Below the pieces are notes generated by a model that made no database searches, was not told where the DNA came from, and saw nothing but the letters and a program-made list of their open reading frames with translations. This document shows, piece by piece, positions 24,633-33,350 of a stretch of DNA of 64,000 bases; positions within the stretch are counted from its first letter, which is position 1; each line of letters opens with the position of its first letter. This stretch comes from Acidimicrobiia bacterium (lineage in GTDB: Bacteria; Actinomycetota; Acidimicrobiia; Acidimicrobiales; Aldehydirespiratoraceae), in contig JAJEEV010000016.1 in assembly GCA_022820805.1 (NCBI GenBank), positions 1 to 64,000 on the forward strand. Direction: 5' to 3'. A program made the position numbers and the translations under genes.

Positions 24633-25882
24633 CAGGCTGCGACCAGCGAGTCGAGGTGGCCGGCAAGATGGGACACGAGGTCCCTGCTGTCGTCGCCGGC
24701 TCCGCAGATGAAGCTCGACTTGCGGCGGCGAAGGAAGTTGAGCCCGATCAGGTACATGCCCGGGGACTCGGTGACGACTCCGCCGTCGTGGCGGACCTGA
24801 CCCTTCCGGTCGATCACCGGAACGCCGAGCCACTGGTATTCGGGCTTGAAGCCGGTGGCCCAGATGATGGTGCGTATGTCCCCGCGGGCCAGGTCCAGGC
24901 TCAGGGGCGGCGACTCCGGCACCCGGGTGGCAGCGAACCGCTCCGGCGGTCCGACCGTGTCGAGGCCGCGCTCGTCGGCCCACTCGTCGAACGTGTCGAG
25001 GAGCCGTCCCAGCTTGAGGTCGGCCAGCTCGCACTTGTTGGCCAGCGACCCTGACAGCAAGGCCTCGGTGCCCCGCAGGGCAGCTAGCCGTCCCACGAGT
25101 CGCACCCCCTGATCGGTGAGGGCGTTGAGGTCGAGCGTGATCCGCTCGGGGGTTCCCACCAGCTGGGGGGACGGGGTTTTGCGCACCCGCACGACATCGT
25201 CGACCTCGTCGTAGCGCTCATCGAACAGGCCCGAGCGCTCCATCCACCACAGCGTGTCGCGGCCCCGGTACAGGCGGGGCATGCGCACATGCTCGCCCAC
25301 CGCGACCGTGACCGGACGTCCGGAGCGGTGCACCTCGTCCGCGATCTGCACGCCGGTGGCCGAGGCGCCCACCACCAGCACCCCGCCCGGGGCCAGCCGA
25401 TCCGGGTTGCGGTACTCGAACGCGCTCAGCGCGGTGACCGCCGCCGGCAGCGAGCCGCCCAGCTCGGGCACTCTGGCCGCGTTGAAGCCGCCGGTGGCCA
25501 GCACCACCGTGGTGCATTCGATGCGGCCCTGGTCGGTGTCGACGACGTAGCCGGCACCCGAGGGCCGCACCGAGGTGACCGTCGTGCCCGTGCGGACCGG
25601 GGCGTCGATGACCCGGGCGTAGTCCGAGATGAAGTCGATGACCTCGGGCATCGTCATGTAGCCGTCGGGGTCCGTGCCACCGTGCGACTGGTAGGAGTAG
25701 CCGGGCAGCCGGCTCTGCCAGTTGGGGGTGAGCAGCCGCAGCGAGTCCCAGCGCTGGGTCCGCCAGGAGTTGGCCACCTCGCCGCGCTCGAGCACGACAT
25801 GTTCGATGGAGCGCTCGGCGAGGTGCCGGCTCACGGCCAGGCCGCAGTGCCCGGCTCCAACGACGACTGTCGTCGTCCTCAT
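24632..25882 (-). CDS. CzcO-like FAD-dependent monooxygenase/oxidoreductase
   Basis: A 416-residue flavoprotein of the CzcO/FMO type. The FAD motif is VVVGAGHCGLAVSRHL at the N-terminus, the NADPH motif GVLVVGASATGVQIADEV lies about residue 170, and ATGFKPEYQWL is near the C-terminus as in flavin-containing monooxygenases. The start is set at the ATG at 25882, just ahead of the FAD motif; the upstream extension of the frame is not family-like. The OsmC gene ends 22 bases upstream, so the two are probably one transcript, possibly for oxidative or thiol stress. The substrate is unknown. CzcO annotations as cation-efflux proteins are not supported by the motifs. Confidence 0.83.
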   Translation of the reverse strand: MRTTTVVVGAGHCGLAVSRHLAERSIEHVVLERGEVANSWRTQRWDSLRLLTPNWQSRLPGYSYQSHGGTDPDGYMTMPEVIDFISDYARVIDAPVRTGTTVTSVRPSGAGYVVDTDQGRIECTTVVLATGGFNAARVPELGGSLPAAVTALSAFEYRNPDRLAPGGVLVVGASATGVQIADEVHRSGRPVTVAVGEHVRMPRLYRGRDTLWWMERSGLFDERYDEVDDVVRVRKTPSPQLVGTPERITLDLNALTDQGVRLVGRLAALRGTEALLSGSLANKCELADLKLGRLLDTFDEWADERGLDTVGPPERFAATRVPESPPLSLDLARGDIRTIIWATGFKPEYQWLGVPVIDRKGQVRHDGGVVTESPGMYLIGLNFLRRRKSSFICGAGDDSRDLVSHLAGHLDSLVAA

Positions 25883-25904
25883 GAGTCCGCGGGTGCTCTT
25901 GGGG

Positions 25905-26459
25905 TCAGTTGACCTCGACGGTGACGTTCGTCGGGTTGGTGATGATGTCGTAGACGGCCGACCGCTTCTGGGACTGGGCCACCAGCGCCCTGATCTCGTC
26001 GGCGGTGGCGTCGGCATCGATGTCGTAGGAGACCTTCACCGAGTCGAACCCGTTGCGGACGTCCGGGTCGCCGCCGAGGATTCCCAGGATGTCCATGTTG
26101 CCCTCCAGGGTGGCCTTCACCGACCGCAGCTGGATCTCGCGGTGCTGGGCCACGGCGGCCACGCCGGCGGTGAGGCAGCTGGCCAGGCCGGCCAGGACCA
26201 GCTCGACCGGTGTGGCCGCGTTGTCCTCGGCCCCGAACACCAGGGGGTGATCGGCCTCGAAGCTGAAGGTCGAGCGATGCTGGTGCTCCTCCCCGAGCCC
26301 GTAGTAGCTGTCGACCGAGGACCGGCTGTGGGTGCCGTTCAGCCACTCATTGGTGGCCTTCCAGGTGAACTGAGCCGCCGCGGGCGCCTCGCTCAGAGCT
26401 TGACGGGCACCCAGCAGGTGTTCGACGTTCACGCCGTTGTCGACGTTTGCAGTGGTCAT
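25905..26459 (-). CDS. OsmC family peroxidase-like protein
   Basis: A 184-residue OsmC/Ohr-type protein. The conserved cysteine lies in PVELVLAGLASCLTAGV, the family's peroxidatic site, and SFEADHPLVFGAEDNAATP is the usual segment before it. The start is the ATG at 26459, which has AGGAGAAA a few bases upstream; the longer frame lacks such a site. Such proteins reduce organic hydroperoxides with thiols. The monooxygenase gene follows in the same direction. The upstream gap (26460-26633) is less GC-rich and likely holds the promoter. Confidence 0.85.
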   Translation of the reverse strand: MTTANVDNGVNVEHLLGARQALSEAPAAAQFTWKATNEWLNGTHSRSSVDSYYGLGEEHQHRSTFSFEADHPLVFGAEDNAATPVELVLAGLASCLTAGVAAVAQHREIQLRSVKATLEGNMDILGILGGDPDVRNGFDSVKVSYDIDADATADEIRALVAQSQKRSAVYDIITNPTNVTVEVN

Positions 26460-26633
26460 CGTGTGGATTTCTCCTGTGTGATGGCTGTGGCTACTCGACG
26501 CGACAGGTTCGCTCGGCGAACACTGGCCGCGGCCGTGACAGTGCAATGTAGAGCCCTGACGGCCAAAACCCGACTTATCCGATCAACTTTTACTCGTTTC
26601 AGCAAGCGCGCCTTCAGGGGCGTGGCGGCGCCC

Positions 26634-27539
26634 TCACGCGCTCGGCTCCTGGGGCGGGGGGCCGAGACGCTCGAACTCGGCCTCGACATCGGCCGTCGTG
26701 AGGGTGTTGGCCGAGAAGCGCAGGCGACGCTCAGCGGCGTCGGCGTGGCGCTGGGCGGCCGAGAAGCGGAAGAACCGGATGGCGATCAGGGTCCACAGGT
26801 AGAGGCCGCCGAGGACCTTCATCACCGCGCCGGCGGCCTGCTGGTCGGCGGCCACCGAGATGCCGAACAGGCGCTGGGCGTGATCGTAGACCGGGTACAC
26901 CGAGCCCTCGGCGAAGGTCAGCCAGGCGGCCGGCACGGTGGGCACGATCGACATGGCGAACAGGTAGACCATCTTGGCCGGCTCGGACAGGTGGAACTCC
27001 CGCAGGGGCCCCACCACCGGGGTCCACATGGCCAGCGCGCTGGCGAACATCAGCAGGTGCATGGCGTAGTGGAACGGGCCGCTTCGCACCGACAGCTCGA
27101 CCAGGGTGCTCCAGTGCATCAGCCCCTGAAGCGCGTTGAAGACCACCCCTGCCACCAGCGGATGCACCAGGCAGCGAATGACCTTGGCCGCACGCGAGCC
27201 GTCGACCACGATCAGCCGGGCCAGCCACTCGGGCACGGCCATGAGCAGCAGGGGCGGCACCACGAAGCTGATGAGCAGGTGCTGCACCATGTGCACCGAG
27301 TACAGGTACTCCTCGGCGATGTCGTGCATGGGCCAGTCGGCCGAGACCCACAGCAGGGCGACGGCCGCGATGAAGCACAGCCGCTGGCGCTTCGTGAACA
27401 CTTCGACGCCCGGCTCCACCGCCACCGGGGCCACCACCCTCACGACGTAGACGGCGACACCGACCAGCAGGGCGACGGTCAGCCACACCTCGGGATGGAA
27501 CTGGAAGCGCCAGGCGTCGGTCGCGGCCAGCGCGCCCAT
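26634..27539 (-). CDS. ctaG: Cytochrome c oxidase assembly factor CtaG (caa3 type)
   Basis: A 301-residue multi-helix membrane protein of the Bacillus-type CtaG family, needed for the maturation of caa3-type oxidases, perhaps in copper delivery. Typical features are SADWPMHDIAEEYLYSVHMVQHLL, an EYLYSVHM-type histidine pair, and LQGLMHWSTLVE. It is the last gene of the oxidase operon, six bases after subunit IV. It should not be confused with the unrelated Cox11/CtaG of proteobacteria. A hydrophilic C-terminus (about 45 residues) follows the last helix. Confidence 0.88.
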   Translation of the reverse strand: MGALAATDAWRFQFHPEVWLTVALLVGVAVYVVRVVAPVAVEPGVEVFTKRQRLCFIAAVALLWVSADWPMHDIAEEYLYSVHMVQHLLISFVVPPLLLMAVPEWLARLIVVDGSRAAKVIRCLVHPLVAGVVFNALQGLMHWSTLVELSVRSGPFHYAMHLLMFASALAMWTPVVGPLREFHLSEPAKMVYLFAMSIVPTVPAAWLTFAEGSVYPVYDHAQRLFGISVAADQQAAGAVMKVLGGLYLWTLIAIRFFRFSAAQRHADAAERRLRFSANTLTTADVEAEFERLGPPPQEPSA

Positions 27540-27545
27540 GACCGG

Positions 27546-27911
27546 CTAGACCCAGAATTCGAAGACCGTCAACGTGACCAGGTAGACGCCGACGGCCAGG
27601 ATGAGCCCGGCCGTGAACATGCGGCCGAACAGCTTGCTGTCAAAGCGCAGATGCATGAACCACGTGGCCACCAAATAGAACTTGACGATCATCATGAAGA
27701 TGAGCGACGGCACCAGGAACGCACCCCAGTCGAGCACCGTGTCGAAGTAGGTGAACACCTCCAGCGCGGTGACCAGGGCCAGCACGATGGCGATCTTGGC
27801 GTAGGCCCAGTCCGAGGGATGCGAGTGGCCCTCGTCGTGATCGGCGTCGTCGTGCCCGTCGTGGTGCTCGGCGACGGGTTCGGAGTGCTCGGAGGTGGCG
27901 GTGTCGCTCAT
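27546..27911 (-). CDS. ctaF: Cytochrome c oxidase subunit IV (prokaryotic COX4)
   Basis: A 121-residue small oxidase subunit. The N-terminus is rich in His and Asp (HHDGHDDADHDEGHSH), which could bind metal ions, and three hydrophobic helices follow. The second helix segment, MMIVKFYLVATWFMHLRFDSKLF, is the signature of prokaryotic COX4. It lies between ctaE and ctaG. It supports oxidase assembly or stability and has no metal centre of its own. Confidence 0.88.
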   Translation of the reverse strand: MSDTATSEHSEPVAEHHDGHDDADHDEGHSHPSDWAYAKIAIVLALVTALEVFTYFDTVLDWGAFLVPSLIFMMIVKFYLVATWFMHLRFDSKLFGRMFTAGLILAVGVYLVTLTVFEFWV

Positions 27912-27933
27912 GGGAGTGGGTCGCTCGTGGGAG

Positions 27934-28566
27934 TCAGTCGGCCGGGATCAGGTAGATGACGGTGAAGATGAAGATCCAGACGATGTCCACGAAGTGCCAG
28001 TAGAGACCCACGATCTCCACCGTCTCCGCGTTGCGCTGGGTCAGCTTGCCCTTCACCGACGCGACGTACAACGACATCAGCATCACGATGCCGAGGCTCA
28101 CGTGCACGCCGTGGAAGCCGGTCAGGGTGAAGAAGGCGCTGCTGGCCGGGTTGGTGGTGAAGGCGACACCCTCACGCACGAAGCTGGTGAACTCGTACAC
28201 CTGCCCGCCGATGAACACACCGCCGAGCAGGGCGGTGGCCAGCAGCCAGGTGCGGCCGGCATCGTCCTCGCCCCGGCTCACCGCCGAGAGGGCCAGCACC
28301 ATGGTGAGAGAGCTCATCAGCAGCACGAACGAGCTGACCGACGTGAACGGGATGTCGAACACGTCGGTGGGAAGCGTGCGCCCGTTGCCCCGGGTCTTGT
28401 ACAGCAGGTAGGTGGAGATCAGCCCGCCGAACAGCAGGCACTCCGAGCCCAGGAACACCCACATGGCCAGCTTGGTGTGCGACAGGCCGGTGGTGGTCGC
28501 GTGCTCGTCGTGGCCGTGGTCGTCGGCCGCGTGGCCTTGATCGGCGACGACAGCTTCGGCGCTCAT
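27934..28566 (-). CDS. ctaE: Cytochrome c oxidase subunit III
   Basis: A 210-residue subunit III with five helices. Family features are WVFLGSECLLFGGLISTYL with the conserved Glu, TGFHGVHVSLG, and the C-terminal VGLYWHFVDIVWIFIFTVIYLI. The start is the ATG at 28566 with an Asp/His-rich cytoplasmic lead; longer in-frame starts fall in shadow sequence. Subunit III stabilises proton uptake by subunit I. It lies 109 bases after ctaD and before ctaF, in the normal actinobacterial order. Confidence 0.92.
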   Translation of the reverse strand: MSAEAVVADQGHAADDHGHDEHATTTGLSHTKLAMWVFLGSECLLFGGLISTYLLYKTRGNGRTLPTDVFDIPFTSVSSFVLLMSSLTMVLALSAVSRGEDDAGRTWLLATALLGGVFIGGQVYEFTSFVREGVAFTTNPASSAFFTLTGFHGVHVSLGIVMLMSLYVASVKGKLTQRNAETVEIVGLYWHFVDIVWIFIFTVIYLIPAD

Positions 28567-28675
28567 GACAGATCCCCCCGGCCGGCGGGTCCTGTCACCG
28601 GCGCGGCCTGGCGGCGCGAGCGCCGCCATTCCTTGCCCCGGCGCCACCCCCCGGCCTCTCGGGTCGCGTCGGCGG

Positions 28676-30658
28676 TCACGGCTCATCCCCGTCGTCATCG
28701 GCCTCTTGGGCTTCTTGGTCCTCTTCGTGGTGGTCGTGGGCTGCGTCGGGATCGTCTACCGGCTCGAGCGCCCACGAGTAGAGGGAGCCGATGGTCACCA
28801 GCGCGCCGATCAGCGCCAGCCAGAGGTTGAAGATCAGGCCGTAGCCGATGAGGGGCAGCCCGACCGCCACGGCCAGCGGCCAGAACGACGGCGACGGCAG
28901 GTGCACTCCGGTGGCCTCGCCGGTCTGCGCGGCCTCCTCGACGGTGGCGACCCGCACCACTCGGCCGTCGTCGTCCTCGGCGTACTTGGTGTGCCACCAC
29001 TCGTCGCGGCTGTGCACCACCGGCACGGTGTCGAAGTTGTGGGTGGGCACCGGCGACGGGATCGACCACTCGAGGCTGCGGGCGTCCCACGGGTCCGGGC
29101 CCGGCGGGGGCAGGTGGGGGGCGTCGCGTTTGGACTTCACAACGTTCCAGATGAACACCATCACGCTCACCGCGAGGAGCAGCGACCCGACGGTGGCCGC
29201 CATGTTCCAGAACTCGAAGCCGTAGCCGCGGGCATAGGTGTCGATGCGGCGCGACATCCCCTGGAGGCCCAGGATGTGCATAGGACCGAACGTGAGGTTG
29301 AAGCCCACCAGCATGATCCAGAAGTTCCAGTTCCCCAGCCGCTCGTTGAGGAAATGGCCCCACACCTTGGGCCACCAGAAGTACAGGCCGGCGAACAGGC
29401 CGAGCACACCTCCGCCGAAGATCACATAGTGGAAGTGGGCCACGATGTAGTAGGTGTCGGTCTGCTGGGTGTCGGCCGGCGCCACCGAGTGGGTCACGCC
29501 CGACAGCCCGCCGATGGTGAACATGGCCACTGTGGCCACCGCGAACTTCATGGCCACCGTGAAGCGCAGCTTCCCGGCCCACATCGTGGCAAGCCAGTTG
29601 AGGACCTTCACCCCCGTGGGCACTGCGATGAACATGGTCGACAGGGAGAAGGCGGCCACCGAGATGGGGCCTATGCCCGACACGAACATGTGGTGGGCCC
29701 ACACGCCCCAGCCCATGAAGCCGATGGCGATCCCGGAGAACACCATGAACTCGTAGCCGAACAGGGGCTTGCGGCTGAAGGTCGGGATTATCTCCGACAC
29801 CACCCCGAAGGCGGGCAGGATGATGATGTACACCTCCGGATGCCCGAAGATCCAGAATAAGTGCTGCCATAAGAGCGGGTCGGCGCCGGCGTCGGGGTTG
29901 AAGAACTGGGCGTCGAAGAGCCGGTCGAACATCAGCAGGAACAGCGCCACGGTGATCACCGGCAGCGCGAACAGCAGCAGGAACTGCGTGATGAGCAGCA
30001 TCCAGGTGAGCACCGGCATGCGCATCAGCGTCATGCCCGGAGCCCGCATGTTGAGGCAGGTGACGATCAGGTTTATCGATGACACCAGCGAGGCGATGCC
30101 CAGGATCTGCAGGCCGATGGCGTAGAAGTCCACGCCGTGGCTGGGCGAGAAGGCCACGCCGCTGTTGGTCGAGTAGCAGAACCACCCGCAGTCGGCGCCG
30201 CCGCCGCCCACGATCCACGACGTGTTCAGGAAGATGGCACCCGAGAGCCAGATCCAGTACGACAGCGCGTTCAGGCGGGGGAAGGCCACATCGCGGGCGC
30301 CGATCTGGAGGGGGATGAAGTAGTTCGCGAAGGCGGCCGCCAGCGGCATGATGAACAGGAACACCATGGTGACGCCGTGCATGGTGTACACCTGGTTGTA
30401 GACGTCGGCGCTGAGCACCGAACCCTCCGGTGCGGCCAGCTGCAGCCGGATGAGCAGCGCCTCGACGCCACCCACCAGGAAGAAGAACATCGCCGAGGCG
30501 CCGTACAGGATCCCGATGCGCTTGTGGTCGACAGTGCTGAGCCAGTCCCGCCAGCCCCGACCGCCCTGGGGGCGGGTGAACACGCCAAGGGGCCGCTCGG
30601 CATAGCGCGCGGTGTCGCCCGGGCCGAGCTCGAGGGGCGTCTTCTCAGTTATCGCCAT
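28676..30658 (-). CDS. ctaD: Cytochrome c oxidase subunit I (aa3 type)
   Basis: A 660-residue catalytic subunit holding haem a and the haem a3-CuB centre. All ligands are present: H94 (YTMHG), H273 and cross-linked Tyr277 in GHPEVY, H322/H323 (WAHHMF), and H408/H410 (AHFHY). E275 of HPEVY and D123 of GARDVAF mark the D proton channel, so this is an A-type oxidase. The C-terminus continues past the core with extra helices (PSFWPLAVAVGLPLIGYGLIFN) and an Asp/Glu/His-rich tail. ctaC lies 41 bases upstream and ctaE follows. It is the intact counterpart of the degenerate COX1-like protein at 33347-34891. Confidence 0.96.
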   Translation of the reverse strand: MAITEKTPLELGPGDTARYAERPLGVFTRPQGGRGWRDWLSTVDHKRIGILYGASAMFFFLVGGVEALLIRLQLAAPEGSVLSADVYNQVYTMHGVTMVFLFIMPLAAAFANYFIPLQIGARDVAFPRLNALSYWIWLSGAIFLNTSWIVGGGGADCGWFCYSTNSGVAFSPSHGVDFYAIGLQILGIASLVSSINLIVTCLNMRAPGMTLMRMPVLTWMLLITQFLLLFALPVITVALFLLMFDRLFDAQFFNPDAGADPLLWQHLFWIFGHPEVYIIILPAFGVVSEIIPTFSRKPLFGYEFMVFSGIAIGFMGWGVWAHHMFVSGIGPISVAAFSLSTMFIAVPTGVKVLNWLATMWAGKLRFTVAMKFAVATVAMFTIGGLSGVTHSVAPADTQQTDTYYIVAHFHYVIFGGGVLGLFAGLYFWWPKVWGHFLNERLGNWNFWIMLVGFNLTFGPMHILGLQGMSRRIDTYARGYGFEFWNMAATVGSLLLAVSVMVFIWNVVKSKRDAPHLPPPGPDPWDARSLEWSIPSPVPTHNFDTVPVVHSRDEWWHTKYAEDDDGRVVRVATVEEAAQTGEATGVHLPSPSFWPLAVAVGLPLIGYGLIFNLWLALIGALVTIGSLYSWALEPVDDPDAAHDHHEEDQEAQEADDDGDEP

Positions 30659-30699
30659 GCTCGTACACCTCCTCGGTCGCTACCTCGGTATGCGCCATG

Positions 30700-31947
30700 T
30701 CACTCCACCTGCGTCGCATCGATGATCCAGCCGGCCGGCCGCTTCCCCAACCCTGAAAGGTAGGCCACCAAGTCGTCTATCTGCTGCTCGCTCAGGTCCA
30801 GATCGGGCATGCCACGGTACTGCTCGCCCGGCACCGTGTAGTTGGCCTTGAGGTCCCCGGGGTTGCGGAGCCAGGCCTCGAGCTGCACCCGGTTGAGCGA
30901 CCCGTCGGCGTTGTAGATGTTGAAGATGCCGCCCGCGAAGGTGCTCCTGTTGGCGAAATGGGTCAGGTTGGGAGCCGCGCCGGACGCCTGGTCGGCACTC
31001 TCGAAGACATCGTCGTTGACGCCCTCGATGACGTGGCAGGAGGTGCAGATGCCCGAGAACACCTCCAGGCCGGCCAGCGCATCCGGGTCGGTGGGCTCGA
31101 CCGCGTCCTGAGTGGTGTCGTCGACCCAGGACTGGAAGTCGGCGGGGCTCAGCGCCACCACCTGCATCCTCATGCGGGAGTGCGACAGGCCGCAGAACTC
31201 GGTGCACTGCCCGAAGTAGAAGCCGGGTTCCGAGGCCTCGATCTTCCAGGGCGAGAACCGGTTGGGCACCGCGTCGCGCTTGCCGTTGAGGGCCGGGATC
31301 CAGAAGGAGTGGATCACATCGCGCGACGTGATGATCAGCTCGATCTCCTCGCCGATGGGGATCATCATCTGGCCCGAGGTGACGATGTCGGCCGGCGGCA
31401 GCGTCTTGGCGTCGCCGTGGGCCCTCAGATCGGCCAGATCGACCTGGTCGGAGAAGTAGTAGCGGAACTCCCACCACCACTGGTTGCCGACCACCACAAC
31501 GGTCGGCTCCCACTCGACGCTGTGGTCGTCGACGATGACGTCGACGGTGTTGACCTCGGTGGCGTCCACGGTGGGCAGCGACAGCACCATGATGACGGCC
31601 ACCCCGGCCATCGTGACGAGGAACCCGACGGTCCAGCCGACCTCCAGCGGGACGTGGCCGTGGGTCTGGGCGGGCCACTCGTCGTCGCCCTCGTAGCTCC
31701 TGACCCGGTGCCGCCAGATCAGCCAGACCATGGCGATCGTGATGCCCACGAACACCACCGCCGCGATCCAGAACACCGGCAGCACGCCCCAGGTATGCAG
31801 CTCCCTGGCGATGGGACCCTTGGGCGCGAAGGTGTCGAGCTCGGCATCGGATGCACAGCCGGTGACGACGGCTGCGCCCAGCAGCATCAGCGCCCAGGCG
31901 ACCGCGCGCGCCAGTGCCGGGGTCCGCACGTCAGCCACCTTCCTCAT
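30700..31947 (-). CDS. ctaC: Cytochrome c oxidase subunit II with fused cytochrome c
   Basis: A 415-residue subunit II. A lipobox ends at C31 (VVTGC), so the N-terminus is likely lipid-anchored; two membrane helices follow (residues 55-77 and 105-125). The CuA centre is complete: H213, C248, E250, C252, H256, M259. The electron-entry WWWEFRYYF region is present. A C-terminal cytochrome c domain has C301-TSCH305 and a distal Met380, so this is a caa3-type enzyme that can accept electrons without a separate diffusible cytochrome. The spacing between haem motif and Met is about 75 residues. The start overlaps the end of the upstream membrane protein gene by 17 bases. Confidence 0.94.
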   Translation of the reverse strand: MRKVADVRTPALARAVAWALMLLGAAVVTGCASDAELDTFAPKGPIARELHTWGVLPVFWIAAVVFVGITIAMVWLIWRHRVRSYEGDDEWPAQTHGHVPLEVGWTVGFLVTMAGVAVIMVLSLPTVDATEVNTVDVIVDDHSVEWEPTVVVVGNQWWWEFRYYFSDQVDLADLRAHGDAKTLPPADIVTSGQMMIPIGEEIELIITSRDVIHSFWIPALNGKRDAVPNRFSPWKIEASEPGFYFGQCTEFCGLSHSRMRMQVVALSPADFQSWVDDTTQDAVEPTDPDALAGLEVFSGICTSCHVIEGVNDDVFESADQASGAAPNLTHFANRSTFAGGIFNIYNADGSLNRVQLEAWLRNPGDLKANYTVPGEQYRGMPDLDLSEQQIDDLVAYLSGLGKRPAGWIIDATQVE

Positions 31948-32743
31948 GGCCGGCCGGCTCGCCCGACTCCTCGTGGGTGTCGACTTCTTGGTGCTCGACG
32001 TCGTGGTGGACGAACTCGCGCTCCCCGGCCACCGCGGCGAGCACCCCGCCCACCACCAGCAGCAGGGCGGCCACAGGCCCCAGCATCCGGACCAGGCGAC
32101 GGCCGAGACCGGGACGGCTGGTGTACACCCAGGCGAGGATCAGGATCAACGCGGACACGACGCCGGCGACCCACACCGCCTCCAGCTTGGACACCGTCAG
32201 CAGGATGCGGGAGGCGGCGATGACGATGACGCCCACCGCCAGCGCGCCCACGACGGGAATCTCGATTGGAGCCATGATGCGGTTGCGCAGCTCCCGGTTG
32301 ATCGCCGTGTCGCCGGTGGCCCGGTCGGACCAGGCGTCCATCGTCCACTCGATCAGCGACAGGAAGATCAGGGCCAGTCCCAGCACGAACACCATGGGGT
32401 GCAGCACCAGACCCACCGCGGCTGCGCCCATCCCGAAGGCGGCGACCACCGGCCAGAAGCTGGCCGCGACCGGCTGGTCGGTGAGCACTTCGGCAAGGTT
32501 CTGGAGGCGGGCCTGGGCCGAGGCGTCGGCGTCGCGGAACGACACCAGCACCAGGCTCACGGTCAGGGAGACGCCGGCCAGCGCGACCAGCACGCCGTAG
32601 CCGATGTGGTCGCCCACCCCGCCCTTCCAGCCCAGCGAGATGGGGCCGACATGGTTGCCGCCGGTGGTGTAGCCGTAGACGAGCGCGGCCGCGCAGAAGG
32701 CGGCGAACAGTCCGAAGAAGAACTTGAAACCGGTGGTGAACAC
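31931..32743 (-). CDS. Oxidase-operon membrane protein of unknown function
   Basis: A 270-residue protein with about seven hydrophobic segments (roughly residues 5-25, 47-67, 97-112, 115-132, 165-183, 192-210 and 222-240) and a charged C-terminal tail rich in His and Glu (HHDVEHQEVDTHEES). I do not recognise a described family. It has no cluster of conserved ligand histidines within the helices. It is coupled to ctaC by a 17-base overlap and follows the COX3-like gene, so it is probably an assembly factor or accessory subunit of the oxidase. The tail could hold copper or other metal ions. Confidence 0.7.
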   Translation of the reverse strand: MFTTGFKFFFGLFAAFCAAALVYGYTTGGNHVGPISLGWKGGVGDHIGYGVLVALAGVSLTVSLVLVSFRDADASAQARLQNLAEVLTDQPVAASFWPVVAAFGMGAAAVGLVLHPMVFVLGLALIFLSLIEWTMDAWSDRATGDTAINRELRNRIMAPIEIPVVGALAVGVIVIAASRILLTVSKLEAVWVAGVVSALILILAWVYTSRPGLGRRLVRMLGPVAALLLVVGGVLAAVAGEREFVHHDVEHQEVDTHEESGEPAGHEEGG

Positions 32744-32765
32744 GCGCGCCCTACTTCACTTCAAT

Positions 32766-33350
32766 TCACTTCGTGATGAACACGACGTACCAGACCAGGA
32801 AGTAGCACAGTACGCACATGTGCCAGAACATGGCCGAGGCCTGCACCGCGTGGGCCAGGTCGCGGCCGAAGGGCCCCATCAGCGAGCGGATGGTGGTCAC
32901 CGTCAGCGTCGCCATCGCGGCGATGAGCATGGCGATGAACGAGCCGGTGACCGCGTAGAAGAGCAGCTCGGCTCGGCCGCCGTCGATGGCGAAGGCGGTG
33001 TCCTGGTACACGAACCAGAACTGGTTGATCACCGCGGCACCGAACATGAGCGTGACGCCCAGCGCGATGAACCCGTGGGGCCGATCCTCGGCCCGGGCCG
33101 CCTGGACCGCCCACTGCACCGTCACGACGGACAGCATCAGCGTCATCATCATCATCCCGGCGGGGCCGAGCTCGACCGTGCCCGACGGGAACCACTCCTC
33201 GCCCAGGGCGCGGGCGTGCTGGCGCTGCTGGACGTACACCGAGACGAGGGCGGCGAAGGCCACGAAGGTTGCGCCGGTGGCCAGCAGCGAGCCGACCACG
33301 ACGGTGCGGGGCCGGGTCGACTCCGCCGCGGGCAGCTCGGTCGTTCTCAT
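32766..33350 (-). CDS. COX3-like membrane subunit
   Basis: A 194-residue protein with five hydrophobic helices, similar in layout to cytochrome oxidase subunit III. The segment VSVYVQQRQHARALGEEW follows the first helix, LGPAGMMMMTLMLSVVTVQWA the second, and the C-terminus FWHMCVLCYFLVWYVVF recalls the WHFVD-type last helix. The start is the ATG at 33350, which overlaps the stop of the COX1-like gene (ATGA), so these two are made together. A separate normal subunit III (ctaE) is present downstream, so this is a second, diverged copy dedicated to the COX1-like protein. Confidence 0.72.
   Translation of the reverse strand: MRTTELPAAESTRPRTVVVGSLLATGATFVAFAALVSVYVQQRQHARALGEEWFPSGTVELGPAGMMMMTLMLSVVTVQWAVQAARAEDRPHGFIALGVTLMFGAAVINQFWFVYQDTAFAIDGGRAELLFYAVTGSFIAMLIAAMATLTVTTIRSLMGPFGRDLAHAVQASAMFWHMCVLCYFLVWYVVFITK

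Noticed and set aside
24632..25882. Cation-efflux function implied by CzcO-type naming
   Set aside because: The protein has FAD and NADPH motifs and no membrane helices, so it is an oxidoreductase.
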